NCBI GenBank assembly: GCA_963971405.1
Contig: OZ020492.1
Span: 18,754,204-18,818,203 of the forward strand
DNA: 64,000 bases
Direction of reading: 5' to 3'
DNA from: Psococerastis gibbosa
Taxonomy: Eukaryota > Arthropoda > Insecta > Psocodea > Psocidae
Shown here: one piece after another, positions 10,951-22,900 of the stretch
How the letters are laid out: each line of letters begins with the position of its first letter
Position numbering within the stretch: position 1 is the stretch's first letter
Made by a program: the position numbers and the translations under genes
Notes under the pieces: model-generated
Database searches by the model: none
Seen by the model: the letters and a program-made list of their open reading frames with translations, nothing else
What the model was told of the DNA's origin: nothing

Positions 10951-11925
10951 GGAGTATTTATCAGTGGCAACGGCGTAAGTTGACAATAGCAGTCCATTAA
11001 TGCTTGAAATGGCATTGTTAACTCTAAGTGACATAATCAAACGTATGCGTATGCTAAGTATTACTAATCAATGTATGGCACGATGCGAATTTTTGCTTTG
11101 AAACTGAGCAGCTTGAAGTGAGATGCCCTGAGGTTAAACAATTATTACATAAGTTGGCGTTTGGAGGTTAGCACTTAAGGCGTATTAAAACACAACCAAT
11201 TACTACAGAAACATATCAGCTGTTGTGTCTCCACGAATTATGTGCCAACATTTCGGGTAAAACAGACTTTTTACATGCAGTGACACCCGGGTGGCACACC
11301 CATGAAAAACACAACGCTTTTAAGGTATTCAACACTGATTTATTTATTACACATCCTCATGCATGCAATTCTACCGACGAGATGACGATTTATCTTTACA
11401 AGATTGCCAATTTTGTACTTTGCCTCAAGGCACCTCATTTGTTACGAACTATAAGCAAAATCAACTATATTAATCGGTGGATTGAAAAGATTCCGTTATG
11501 CTAGTTTGTAGTAGTAATGAACAACTTATTAAATGGTTTGGTGCGTTTCTACAATACAAATTTGTAAATTAATATTACAGTTTCACGTTATTCGGAAGGT
11601 TATTTCAATAATACTAAAATGAAATATTGGTGTGAATAATATTTCACTTAAAGGCTAAAACCTATAAAATAATTGGACTTCTTTACGTGGACATATGCGT
11701 GATTCTATAGGCAGTTCTATTCGATATTCAAACTAAAATAATAACACCTGCATTTTGAAATATTGATCGGGGCCTAAAGTATAACAATATGTCAACTAAA
11801 ACTAAGTTGGTAAATTAATGAAAATTTCAAAAATTAAAAAAAAAGTTATGTCCTTTCTGCTTCGTCATAAGTAAGACATTGTAACTGTATGCGCCCTACT
11901 TCACGTTAAATTCGATACTTCATTT

Positions 11926-11931
11926 TTTATT
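11926..11931 (-). terminator. Candidate polyadenylation signal AATAAA (proximal)
   Basis: Minus-strand AATAAA in the context TTGAATAAAAAATG, about 1.95 kb past the stop codon. It is the first exact AATAAA I find after the stop; no downstream element was verified. Confidence 0.3.
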
Positions 11932-13877
11932 CAAGGTACCATGACTGCTAAAAATTTACTCAGTTTGTTTTGCAATTTCTTTATGGTATAATCAATAGAT
12001 AAACTACAGTTGTCTACAAATTAAATTGATTGCATTGAAATAATCATAGTGGGCCTAACTTGAATACATAATAAAGTTTCGGATTTAGAGTTTTGTAGGG
12101 TGTACGGCCGTAGTCTAGATATTAGGCCCTTTTCAAATTACCGCTAACACAAAATTCGAAATCCACCTACGCCCCAAGTTGAATCTAAGTATAAGAGAAG
12201 ACTTGTTGCGCCTGGGTGCTTGTGCTGAAAATATAGTCATTATTTGTTTAACTGAGTACAGTTACGCTGTTTTTACTGATGACGGCTGACAGCAATGTTA
12301 ATGATTTGACAGTACGATTACAAAAATCATTAATTCACGCTATCCAGGACACCGGTGGATACACATTTATGACAAATGACTAGTTTGATTGCAAATGAAC
12401 ACACAAATTCGACTTTTTTAACAGTAAATTGTAAACCAACCGCATAAGTTCATCGCTAGAAGCTCGTCAAAAGAGCAGTCTATAAATGGCTGGTTGCAAA
12501 TGGACTGCGATATCATACACATGATGTTTCTTAAAAATAGAGAAGGAAAATTTATGTTATAGAAACTAAGACATTATAGATAGGAAAATAACGATCAATA
12601 ACAAAATACGATACTTTTTTTTAAAGAAGTGGTCTGAATAGAGAGAAATGTTAGCCTTTCAAGATAATACGGAGATATTACTTTGAAAGCCAGTGCAAAC
12701 AAACGAATACCAATTATAATGCCTACAATGAATAGGAATTAAAGTTAACAGTCAATTGTAAAAGGTAACGAAATGTAACGAGGGAGGGAGCGGCATTTAA
12801 AATTCATTAGGTAGGGAAAATTCAAACATACCCTTAGGTTTTAATGGCCTTAAATACCCCTTCTAAAGACAAAAATCAGTTTTAAGATGTGTTTCCAATG
12901 TCAGACAATGAAACATTTGAAAAAATGATGGCGAATGCTAGCTTTCAAAGTGCACACTGAATAGAAGAGTATAAAAAAAAAATAAGCTAGACCAATGTAA
13001 CATGAATTTCTTAAGTCAGAGTGGATACGTTACCTTTTCCGGGTGAATAAGTTTTGTGATATAATTGTGACATTCAAAAGGGCAATGGATATTACTTTCC
13101 ATTAAACAGGAAAGAACTAACTATTAAAAAAGTATTGGCCTACCCGTGTACCATTTGCGATTGCTAAGTAGTATACAACTTCATAAATAATATAAGTATA
13201 GATTTACAACTTACAGGCTTTCAACGCCATCAATAAATCCAAAATCTGGACAAACGAAAAAACAAAAAAATGGAGCCGAACCGTAACTATTCGCACTTTG
13301 TCCATAACAGCACCGACCAGCATCTAATAATGCAGGCAACGACACACAGGGCAAATGAAATAGAACACTTAGAATGTTGTTAACCCTTTGTTGTAAAATG
13401 AGAGACACCTGTAGCAAGGAGACTGACCAGATATGCTATGTTAAAATTTTCACTCATAACTTATTACCGTTTACTAACCAATCTATAATATCATGGTCAA
13501 TTCTACAACTATAGGGCATAGACTATCTCTAAGTGTTCTTTGTCTATGAATAAATCTGAGTTACAGTAAATCATGGCTCACAGGAAGCACAACGTAGTCA
13601 CATGAGAATCGAGAGGTTAGAGAACCAGGCTATCTTCTTTCTCATTAAAAAATAATTTGTTATCACGTCTCAATAAATTTTCGACTCACATTTAACGATC
13701 AGGTCAATTAGCGATTCTGCCCCGTTACAAAAAATTAGCACATTATTACATTTCACACCAGAGAAATGTAAATACAACGTTTATACCATTTTTGTACAAT
13801 AAAGTCTGTTGTGTTGTTTGGTGTAAAACGTCAACACAAGTTGGCTACCCATTCAAGGTGGCTTAGAAGAGATACTG

Positions 13878-13904
13878 CTATTGAGATGGATTGTGGCCAG
13901 GGCC
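13878..13904 (-). CDS. da: da exon 12 (terminal coding micro-segment and stop)
   Basis: Acceptor TTTTGTTACAG|GGCCCTGG. The coding part of the last exon is 27 nt: GPGHNPSQ then TAG, continuing phase 0 from PFPPMQ. The intron before it is 4.2 kb and contains a Penelope-like element. The match to short GHN-type E-protein C-termini is modest, so the support is the polypyrimidine acceptor, the phase, and an immediate in-frame stop. The exon presumably continues as 3' UTR below 13878. Confidence 0.8.
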   Translation of the reverse strand, partial: GPGHNPSQ

Positions 13905-16900
13905 CTGTAACAAAACGAATAAATTAACCCTTTAAGAGAGAAACGGAGGGGAAAAACCTTATAGGTGTGAATTTCTAATTTCACAGGAAATAGCGATATT
14001 AGAACTTGAGGAATCATTGAGGAATAATTATCCTCTACTTTAATATACAGTACGTATCATGTGGCTGTCACTAACACCGCCTATTATGGAACTTGATTTG
14101 TATAATACACGGAACGTGGGCAGTCAGGTGGAAGGATTTGCATAGCCAACCAGAGTGATATTCTAAGATGTTCGAGAATATTGATTCCATCTACTTGAGT
14201 CCCTAAGTATTTTCGGGGAAAATTTCGTTTTTTTAAATAAATTTTGAGGCATAAATGATAGATGGACAGGGGACTCACCAAGGTCTTGGCACCGAGACAT
14301 AAGCTAACGACGATGTCTCTATATGCACAACATTATGATCTACGTTTTCTCATAACTGCATTTGTAAAACAGTATATATGAATGAGACGTACATCGAATT
14401 TAGCAGACGCATGTATGGAAATTCAATTTGCTGTCTGGTAATGCGGAAGCTTATTTTCACTTAACTATTGATGGTTGACATGTCAGCATGGGCTGGAATA
14501 GACCAGTTGATAGAGAACTGGCCTATAAAATACAAAATATACAAAAAATAAATAAAATATAAATATAATAAATAATAATATATATATATATAATAAATAA
14601 TAATAATAAATATAATAAAAATAAATATATTTCTGTTAAATTATATAATACAAGTAATCAAGTAACAGACTCGATATAAAAGTGAAATGTTCTGCCGGCC
14701 CAATGCCTATTGCTGACCACAACATTCCAAAGAGAGCAGTGATGAAGAGCGAGGATCTTCTACCAGCCCTCATGACAAGATCCTTATTAGGTTGCCGCGT
14801 TACTGCTATTCAACAATAGCTGTAATGAAGAACCTGTAGAATCCGGGCTGATGGGCCGTGGTCGAAATGAAAGCGAACTTCCAAACGTTTCGTCAACATC
14901 TGCGGTCGACATCTTCAGTGGAACTGCGTAGATTTCTAAGATTATACCTCGGAGGCTCAGCAGCGACTGTGAGGGCAGGGGGATGTGCTCTGAAATTTAT
15001 ACTAAGCTGTGGGATGGTGGGGGTGGAGGCGGAGTCATCCTCGCTCCTGATTGGCTCCCTACTACCTCAACCTGATTTCCGGATGATGACACCAGTTTCT
15101 TTGCTGTAGTCTTCTTTAAGGCTGGATAGCAAATTCTATTGACCTTTATTCGTTCTTCCTTCCTATTGAAGTTATGCGGGTGCTTGTAGATCTCCATAGC
15201 CTCTCTGTGTAACCGAGGGTGGTATGAACAAGTTGTAGAAAGTATGGTAGCATCTTGAAATTGTATTTTGTGACCGGTTTGTGTTAGAGCATGCTCAGCG
15301 ATTGCAGACTTCTCCGACAGTAGAAGGCGGCAGTTTCGTTTATGTTCATCAATCCTGGTTTTTAAGCTTCGTTTCGTAGTACCTATATAAACTTCTCCAC
15401 ACGAACACGGAATCCTGTAAACACCTGCTGACGTCATCGGGTCCCGGCTATCCTTGGCTGATCTGTACAAACTAATTAATCTTTGGCGTAGGCTTGTAAA
15501 TAGTCTTCACATTGTGCCGTAATAAGAGTTCACCTATACGGTCTGAGACACCCTTGATGAATGGAAGGCAGAGTAGGCCAGTAGTACTTGGGGGTGCGTC
15601 TTGCCGAGCGAATCTATTCATGCGGGGTCGGATGGCGCGGGCTATTTCTCGTGCGCTATATCCATTCGATTGCAGTGCCGTGTCTAAGTGCTTGAGTTCC
15701 CGTTGAAGAAATGTTGGTTGGTAGACCCTATTGGCACGGTGGATGAGTGTCTTTATCATGGCTCGGATGATGGTTAGAATTCTTGTTAAAGCATCTATCC
15801 GTGTGGGTCGGTTTTCGATACACTGTGTGGCCCAGAGTTCCGTCTTCATTCTTCGTTACCAACACATCAATAAAAGCCAACCGGCCATTGTTGTCCTGTT
15901 CCATCGTGAATTGGATGTTTGCATTCAGGAAATTCTCCAGGTTCTTTTGGCCATGACTCCATACCACGAAGGTGTCATCAACATACCGGAACCAACATTT
16001 CGGTTGTAGAGGGGCTGAGTTCAAAGCCATATATTCAAAGAACTCCATGTAGAAGTTAGCGACTACTGGAATGATTGGGCTGCCCATCGCGACTCCATCC
16101 AATTATTCATAGAAGGTCGAATTCCATTGAAAATACGTCGTTGTCAGCACGCGGTGGAACAAAGCAGCGATGTCATCCGTAAATTTTTCTTTATCAACTC
16201 CACAGTCTCGTTGATTGGCACCATCGTGGAGAGTTACACGACATCAACGCTTACCAGTATATCATCAGGTTTCAGGCGAATGGTTTTCAGTTTTTCGATG
16301 AAGTGTGTAGAATCCTTGATGAACAACTCATTATCTCCTATATGCAACCGATGACGTCAGCAGGTGTTTACAGGATTCTGTGTTCGAGTGGAGAAGTTTA
16401 TATAGGTACTACGAACGAAGCTTAAAAACCAGGATTGATGAACATAAACGAAACTGCCGTCTTCTACAGTCGGAGAAGTCTGCAATCGCTGAGCATGTTC
16501 TAACACAAACCCGTCACATAATACAATTTCAAGATGCTACAGTACTTTCTACAACTTCTTCTTACCACCCTCGGTTACACAGAGAGGCTATGGAGATCTA
16601 CAAGCACCCGCACAACTTCAATAGGAAGGAAGAAGGATTAAAGGTCAATAGAATTTGGTATCCAGCCTTAAAGAAGACTACAGCAAAGAAACTGGTGTCA
16701 TCATCCGGAAATCAGGTTGAGGTACTAGGGAGCCAATCAGGAGCGAGGATGACTCCGCCTCCACCCCCCACCACCCCGCAGCTTAGTATAAATTTCAGAA
16801 CACATCCCCCTGCCCTCACAGTCGCTGTTGAGCCTCCGAGATACAATCTTAGAAGTCTACGCAGTTCCTCTGAAAATGTCGACCGCAGATGTTGACGAAA

Positions 16901-19900
16901 CGTTTGGAAGTTCGCTTTCATTTCGACCACGGCCCATCAGCCCGGATTCTACTGGTTCTTCATTCGACTTCGGCCGTGAAAGCCTTTGCTGTTACAATAG
17001 CTATAATAATAACATGAATAATAATATTCTTATTTGTGTAGAGGTAAAGTTACACTAGTGACACATATTAAAGAAAATAACAAAATTGGAAAGAAAACAT
17101 GAGAATGGAAGTGCGGTTATTTCCCACTATACCCTTTCATTCCAAACGCACAAAAAAAAAAGAAATAAAAACAAAGAAAAGTACAACTTCACGTATAAAC
17201 CCATAATGACTGACTTATTTTTAAAACTCTCATAGAGCAAGAGCCCACGAGTGCCAGGCCTTCGTTATTTTATAAAAGCCCAAAGTTTTTCTGTGCATGA
17301 CCCCTATACAGGTAAGAACGACCAGGAACTAAATAGTGTGGGTTGTGGTCACTTAAGCAGGTAACCGGTAGTAAAGGTGTAAAAAATAGTACCTTAAATT
17401 CGTTTAAGTATTAAGCTAAATTGTATATATGTTACTTGGGAACCAATGAAAAAATGTTTCCTCAATAGCCGGACAGTTTATATGGTTTTTACATCTTGCT
17501 AGGCACATTAAAAGTTCGCTATAGGTGCGAACGCGAGGTAACAATACAATGAAGCGGTTCAAGCGGGTGCGAGTGAGATAGGGCGCTTAGTCGACTGCGC
17601 TCGCACCTACAGCAGACTTTCAATGTGTCTAGCAAGATGTAAAAACCATTTAAAATGTCCGGCTATTAAGATAACATTTTGTCATAGTTCCCCAAGTAAC
17701 ATATATATACAATTTAGCTATTATGCACCTTTACTACCGGTTACCTGCCCAAGTAACCACAACCCAAACTATATAGTCCCTGGTTGTTCTTACCTGTATA
17801 GGGGTCATGCACAGAAAAACTTTGGGCTTTTATAAAATAAATAAGGTCTGGCCCCCCTCGTGGGCTCTGAGTCTATCAAGTTCACCATATGCCGATGTAT
17901 GTATGCGATTTAAACGTTGTAAGAGATACATAGAAAAAAGGTAACTGCAGAGAGTTGTTGTCTGTTCACAAAATCGGTATATTAGTAAGGGTTTCTCATT
18001 TTCTTTGGAAATAGTAGGCATAATTATATACTAAATTTCTATTCCTATGCTTTTGTTTTTCTTGTGTTGCATACCTGCATGGGAGGAAAGGGTCCAGAGA
18101 TATGACCTGGTAGCGGGGCCATGTGATGCGGTCCAACTCCAAGCTTTGGACCATCCTCAGCTTTTTCCTCTTCTCTTCTTTTCAAACACGCAGCCTTGGG
18201 GTTTAAATTTCGCTCTGAAACACATAAGTTAGTGTGAGCTAATTATGGTGTTAATTGATAAAAATACAAGTCAATAACACAGTCAAACTACTGAAAAAGC
18301 AAGGGCATGCCACATTCTTAAAAGTGCAGCTTTCTTGTTTTTCTCGTATTAGTGGCCGAAAGGAGATGAAATTCACAACGAAGAGTCACATAATTATCTT
18401 GGTCATGCTTCGGAGAGCATGTAAAGCATCCATGTTGATGGCTTTTACACTATTTCAACTACCTATTCAACTATTTTAGGTTGGTTCAGAAACATAACTC
18501 AACCATCATTTATTTGGATTGTAAGTTTTTAAATATCAATACACAAGTTCTATAATTCCTCTGACAAATTCGAAAACTTCCGGGCAATAGCCAAATCATG
18601 CACTATTTTCATATCATTTTCATAATCATAATATGGGATGACTAACAACTTAGCGGTATTACACTAAAAAAAATACTTGAACCGTGCTCTACACTAAGAA
18701 ACCAACTCAAAAAGTGTCCTCCATTTCCCCGAGAAATAGACTCATTGTCCATTTGTTACGAGACTATATGAGGGGAAAGCCTAGTAAGCGTAAAAATCAA
18801 ATTTTTCATGAAATACCAGGGCAAACAGAAGAAACGTTTTTGAGCCTTTTGATGTACCTCTTTCTAACACAGACTAGCCACAATGATTGAATTTGACATG
18901 AACAAAAAACGATTGGTGTGGTTGTCTCAAGGAAGAAGTTCAAGAACTACGGCCAATTGGTGTAAGTGAAGGCCACTTGCCACATATCGAAATGTTAAGC
19001 ATTTCTGCTAATTTAATTGATATTTTTGACGGTTCTACCATCAATATTTCCGGTTAAATCAGCAATAAACGCGTACTAGGGGTACTCCGAATTGTTCTCA
19101 ATAAGGAATGAACACACAAAGGGTTTTGTTTTGGTGACTTAATAAATGTTTATAAATGTGAATAAAGTCGATGTCCCTGTAATCGAAACTGTTTACTAAT
19201 ACGTTGCGTGCAACATTCGTTCGCTATTGTGGTATATCCAATGTAAAAACTTCACCTTGTGCTTTGGTTCAATAGTTCATTGGTATTCTAGTCATATATA
19301 ATATATACATATATATAATGTGAATCACAGTTGTCAAGACAAACCAAAACGATCACATTTACAAAAATACAAAATACACCAGGGTACACGTCCGCATATT
19401 CAAGTTGAAATAATTACAGAAAGCAGAAGCATGCGAAGTCCCTCATTCTGTTGCCATTTCCACTTGAATACAAAGTCACCCGATCTGTCATACCTTGAGT
19501 AATAGCTCATTTATAAATAGGTTACGTCCCATTGAGAACGGGTCAATATCATTCTAATTAAATAATTTGTAAATCCTCTGCAAAGGATTCTCATAGTGGC
19601 CATTAAATATAAATAACTCTCGGGAGCGAGTGGCCCTCACGTTTACTCTAGTTAGAAATAATTCCAAAATTTGTGGACTGTCAATTAAGTAATTTAAGAC
19701 ATTGTATACAAACATGCAGCCCAACACATCTCTCCTAGATTTTAAGGTTGAAAAGTTCAACTCATTCATCATTGATGAGCTGCGGACAGGATGGCGCGAA
19801 TAATGTGGATACACCTTATGCTTGCGAAAATATAGATATCTGAGAAATCGTATTTGCACACGCTCCAAGGCGGAAATATAAGTAATTGCACTAGGGTTCC

Positions 19901-22900
19901 GCACTACTGCGCCATATTTCAGTTTAGATCTAACCAATGCAAAATATAATAGTTTAAACGTGTCAGTATTATGGAAGTTGTGACAGATTTTTGTTATAAA
20001 GCTTAGAGTACATTTTGCATCATTTATGGTATTTTTAATGTGTGAACTGAAGCTTAAGTCTTCTGTAAAGGTGATTCCAAGATCCTTGATTGAAATGCTG
20101 CGTCGAAGGGATTGAGCATTTAATATATAAGCTGCCGGTATTTTTCGACCCCTGCCAATTTGCATAAACTCGCATTTGCCACTATGCAAGCACATTTTAT
20201 TAAAAGCAGCCCACTCACTAACAGAGTCGATATCGTCCTGCAGGCTATGGCAGTCATTAACACTTTTAATAACCCTGAAAATCTTTAGGTCGTCAGCGTA
20301 CATAAGAACCTGAGAGTTATTGATATAACCAGGCAGGTTATTTATGAAAAGAAGAAACAGTAACGGACCGAGATTGTTTCCCTGTGGTACTCCGCTAGTG
20401 ACTTTGTAAGGAGTAGAGACGGCACGACGGAAAGAGACGTACTGCTGGCGGTTGGTAAGGGACGACTGAAGCGTACGGATAAGATATGGAGGGATATGCA
20501 TATTTGACAGCTTAGAAAGCAGAATAGGACTTTGTCAAATGCAGCTTTAGATTCGAAATAAATAGTATCTACTTGTAGTCGTTCTGATAGCGCGTCAGCG
20601 CAAAAGTGTGTAAAATAGGTTAGATTGGTACACATAGATCTTCCATTAACAAAACCATGCTGCATTGGGGTAATAAAACACTTTACATAAGAATAAAGCC
20701 TATCTGTTAACAGAATCTCGAAGCATTTGGAAAAAGCATTTATCAAGGATATTGGTCTGTAGTTTTCACCCAAGTTGCGATTTCCTTTTTTAAAAATTGG
20801 GGAGACGGCGGATAATTTCCACTTGTTGGGATAAGAAAATTGTTTGAAGCATAAGTTGAAAATATAGCAAAGAGGCTTTGCAAATAGATCCCCGTACGCC
20901 TTCAAGAAGTATCCAAACCACAATAAGAATTCTATGACAATTTCAGCTTTCACAAGCCAACAGAGATCCCAATTTATCTATAAGATCGCTCTGCGTAACA
21001 AATATCATACTGTACTTAAAATCTCCTGATTTCAACGGTATAAAAATAAAAAATAAAAATCGGTTGGTTCCCTATTAGCGATATTTAAAGATAGTAGGAA
21101 AAACCCAGTGCGCAGTCGCGTTTCCATTACTAATGAAGATAATGTCTCATAGCCCAGTTCTCTCCAACTGGATAATGCCGGAGTCCAAAGTAGACAAAGA
21201 TAGAGCTTCACTTAAATGTAAAGTACAGTATTTTACCTCGGACTTGCTGTTCTAACTGCATGATCACTTCAACAGCCATGTTTAGAATTCCAAGTTTGGT
21301 CTGCGGTTTGTCTGTTTTCAAATGTGTCATGCACATACGGCCGAGTTCCTTCAGAGCCTCATTTATGTCGCGTATTCGAATCCTTTCCCTTGCATTGTTC
21401 GCTTGCCTCCTCTCTTTTTCTCTTTGCGCCTTTGTATCTGGGTCTTCGTCCTCTTCCGCACTCGAACTGTAACAATGAGTTGGTTATGTGAAACTACAAA
21501 TTACTTCGCTTTGGCTTGAGGGGGAACAGCTTGTAATTGTACCACCTATTTTTGTTGTTGAGAAGTACACGGATTTTCTATCTATCTACTATTATGAAGG
21601 GTTATCTATGGACGTAGGCTGGCCTGTAGTATATCATTGAACGTTAACCTATGCCAATGTCCCAATTGGTACTGTTCCGCAAGAATGGTTTTCTTTTGGC
21701 AGACTAGTACCAAACTTGTACACACCGTCAATGTCAACCCACACTGGCTACAAGGGACAATAGAGAAACTGAGACATGCAAAACCATTTATCAATAGTAA
21801 AAGGCGATGGCCAGACGTAAATAAAAACGTGTCCAATTCGAAAACCATGAATAGTATCATTAGGAATTTGTAATGATGTAATTATTGTATATATGCGATC
21901 GAAAACTTCGAAATTTTATTCCGTAACTTAATCCTCCGCTAGGTTGTCGCTCAAACGCATATATTGGGTTAAATTACTGTTGCAAACAGTGACTGCTGGG
22001 TCTCGCTGGAAAAAACAAATCAAATAGCGTAAGATACCCTACACTCCCCTTTGAGAGCTTTCCCTCGTAGCCGTCTATTTAAACTTCCCTCATCTCAGTG
22101 CGAATTTTGCAATTGCACCCGAAATATAAGCGCCGAATTCTTGTTTTGGAAACGCCTGCGTCAAAAAGGAATACTCACCCATTGGCGTTCAAAGAAAGAG
22201 GGATATAAAAACGCATTACCTTCTAGATCGTTTGCTCGCTTTGCCAACAGATGTCGTAGAGTTTGGAGGTAAAGAACTGACGGACACCAGTGGTTCTGAG
22301 CTCGAAGGCTTTAAATCGGCTATATCTGGTGGATCCTTTCGCTTTCCTACAACAGATAAAATTGAAATAGTAATCAACATCAAGGTTGAAAGTAGTGTTC
22401 GACCGAGACCAATATCGGTTATGGAAACTAAATATAGGTGTTGGTATCAGTATTGAAAGTGTCGGCATCTGTAGGTGTGTAGGTATACTAACCGCCACTA
22501 CCACCAAGTGTAGGTAAATTTATGGTATGGGAAATCTAAACGTTATAGTTTTCCGTTTCATTTTATCCTTTACCAATCCATGGCGGAAGTAGTAAGTATC
22601 TGATGGATCTCATTTACCTCAGTTGTACATGCACTTGGTGTGACATGCGATGTCTGCAGCTACCTTTTCAGCCTTTGGGTTATTGTAACCAGGATCGCCT
22701 TCTAATTAAACCTGAGGTTTCACATCGTGTGCCCCAGCCCCTGAACTAAGTCCTATTTTTCCTTCGCTATTAGTTGCGGTTGCGATATCATCGGTACCCG
22801 TAACGTAGCCACTCAATAACCGCCTCACAAACTGATCATCTCCAATCAGACCTGCAAGTGTTTTGCACATTCTGATAGGTTTTTTGGTAGTAGGCTCTTA

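Larger units (their letters stand above)
7100..13877 (-). other. Probable 3' UTR / transposon-poor region after the da stop codon
   Basis: Nearly 6.8 kb of AT-rich sequence without recognisable transposase, reverse transcriptase or high-copy repeats, apart from an 82-bp Penelope-derived insert (10318-10399) and two sets of degenerate tandem repeats. Every other interval of this size in the window is crowded with repeats, so purifying selection is a fair inference. The small ORFs here show no coding features. The true transcript end is unknown. Confidence 0.45.
14826..16993 (-). mobile_element. Composite Penelope-like element with inverted ends
   Basis: A minus-oriented element runs from its 3' end (14826) through a GIY-YIG frame and a reverse transcriptase frame to about 16345. 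There it joins an inverted second copy of its own 3' end and GIY-YIG region (about 16345-16993, plus strand). The whole is flanked by a near-perfect 13-bp target duplication, ACAATAGCT(G/A)TAA, at 14813-14825 and 16994-17006, so it entered as one unit. Inverted 5' flanks of this kind are known for Penelope-like retroelements. It lies in the last intron of da. Confidence 0.85.

Noticed and set aside
11223-11504. 93-residue plus ORF with Cys/His residues
   Set aside because: No recognisable spacing of a zinc finger, no splice or start context, and it lies antisense in the probable da 3' UTR.
14530-14650. (TA)n/(AAT)n block as an origin or CRISPR-like array
   Set aside because: Simple-sequence repeat; no spacers or unit structure.
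14848-14872. CTGATGGGCCGTGGTCGAAA as a hammerhead core
   Set aside because: It is antisense to the Penelope element, lacks A9 and leaves only a 2-nt loop on a 4-bp stem II; the sense-strand candidate is better.
15731-16009. 92-residue plus-strand ORF
   Set aside because: Antisense shadow of the Penelope-like reverse transcriptase frame on the minus strand.
16712-16930. 72-residue minus [14 protein letters not shown] and its twin at 14858-15109
   Set aside because: Antisense to the Penelope 3' region; the two ORFs are alike only because the element is duplicated in inverted orientation.
17623-17835. 70-residue plus ORF
   Set aside because: Lies in the arm of the 17241-17867 foldback, with no coding features.
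22223-22507. 94-residue minus ORF
   Set aside because: Wrong frame across da exon 9; the real exon uses another frame defined by the splice phases.
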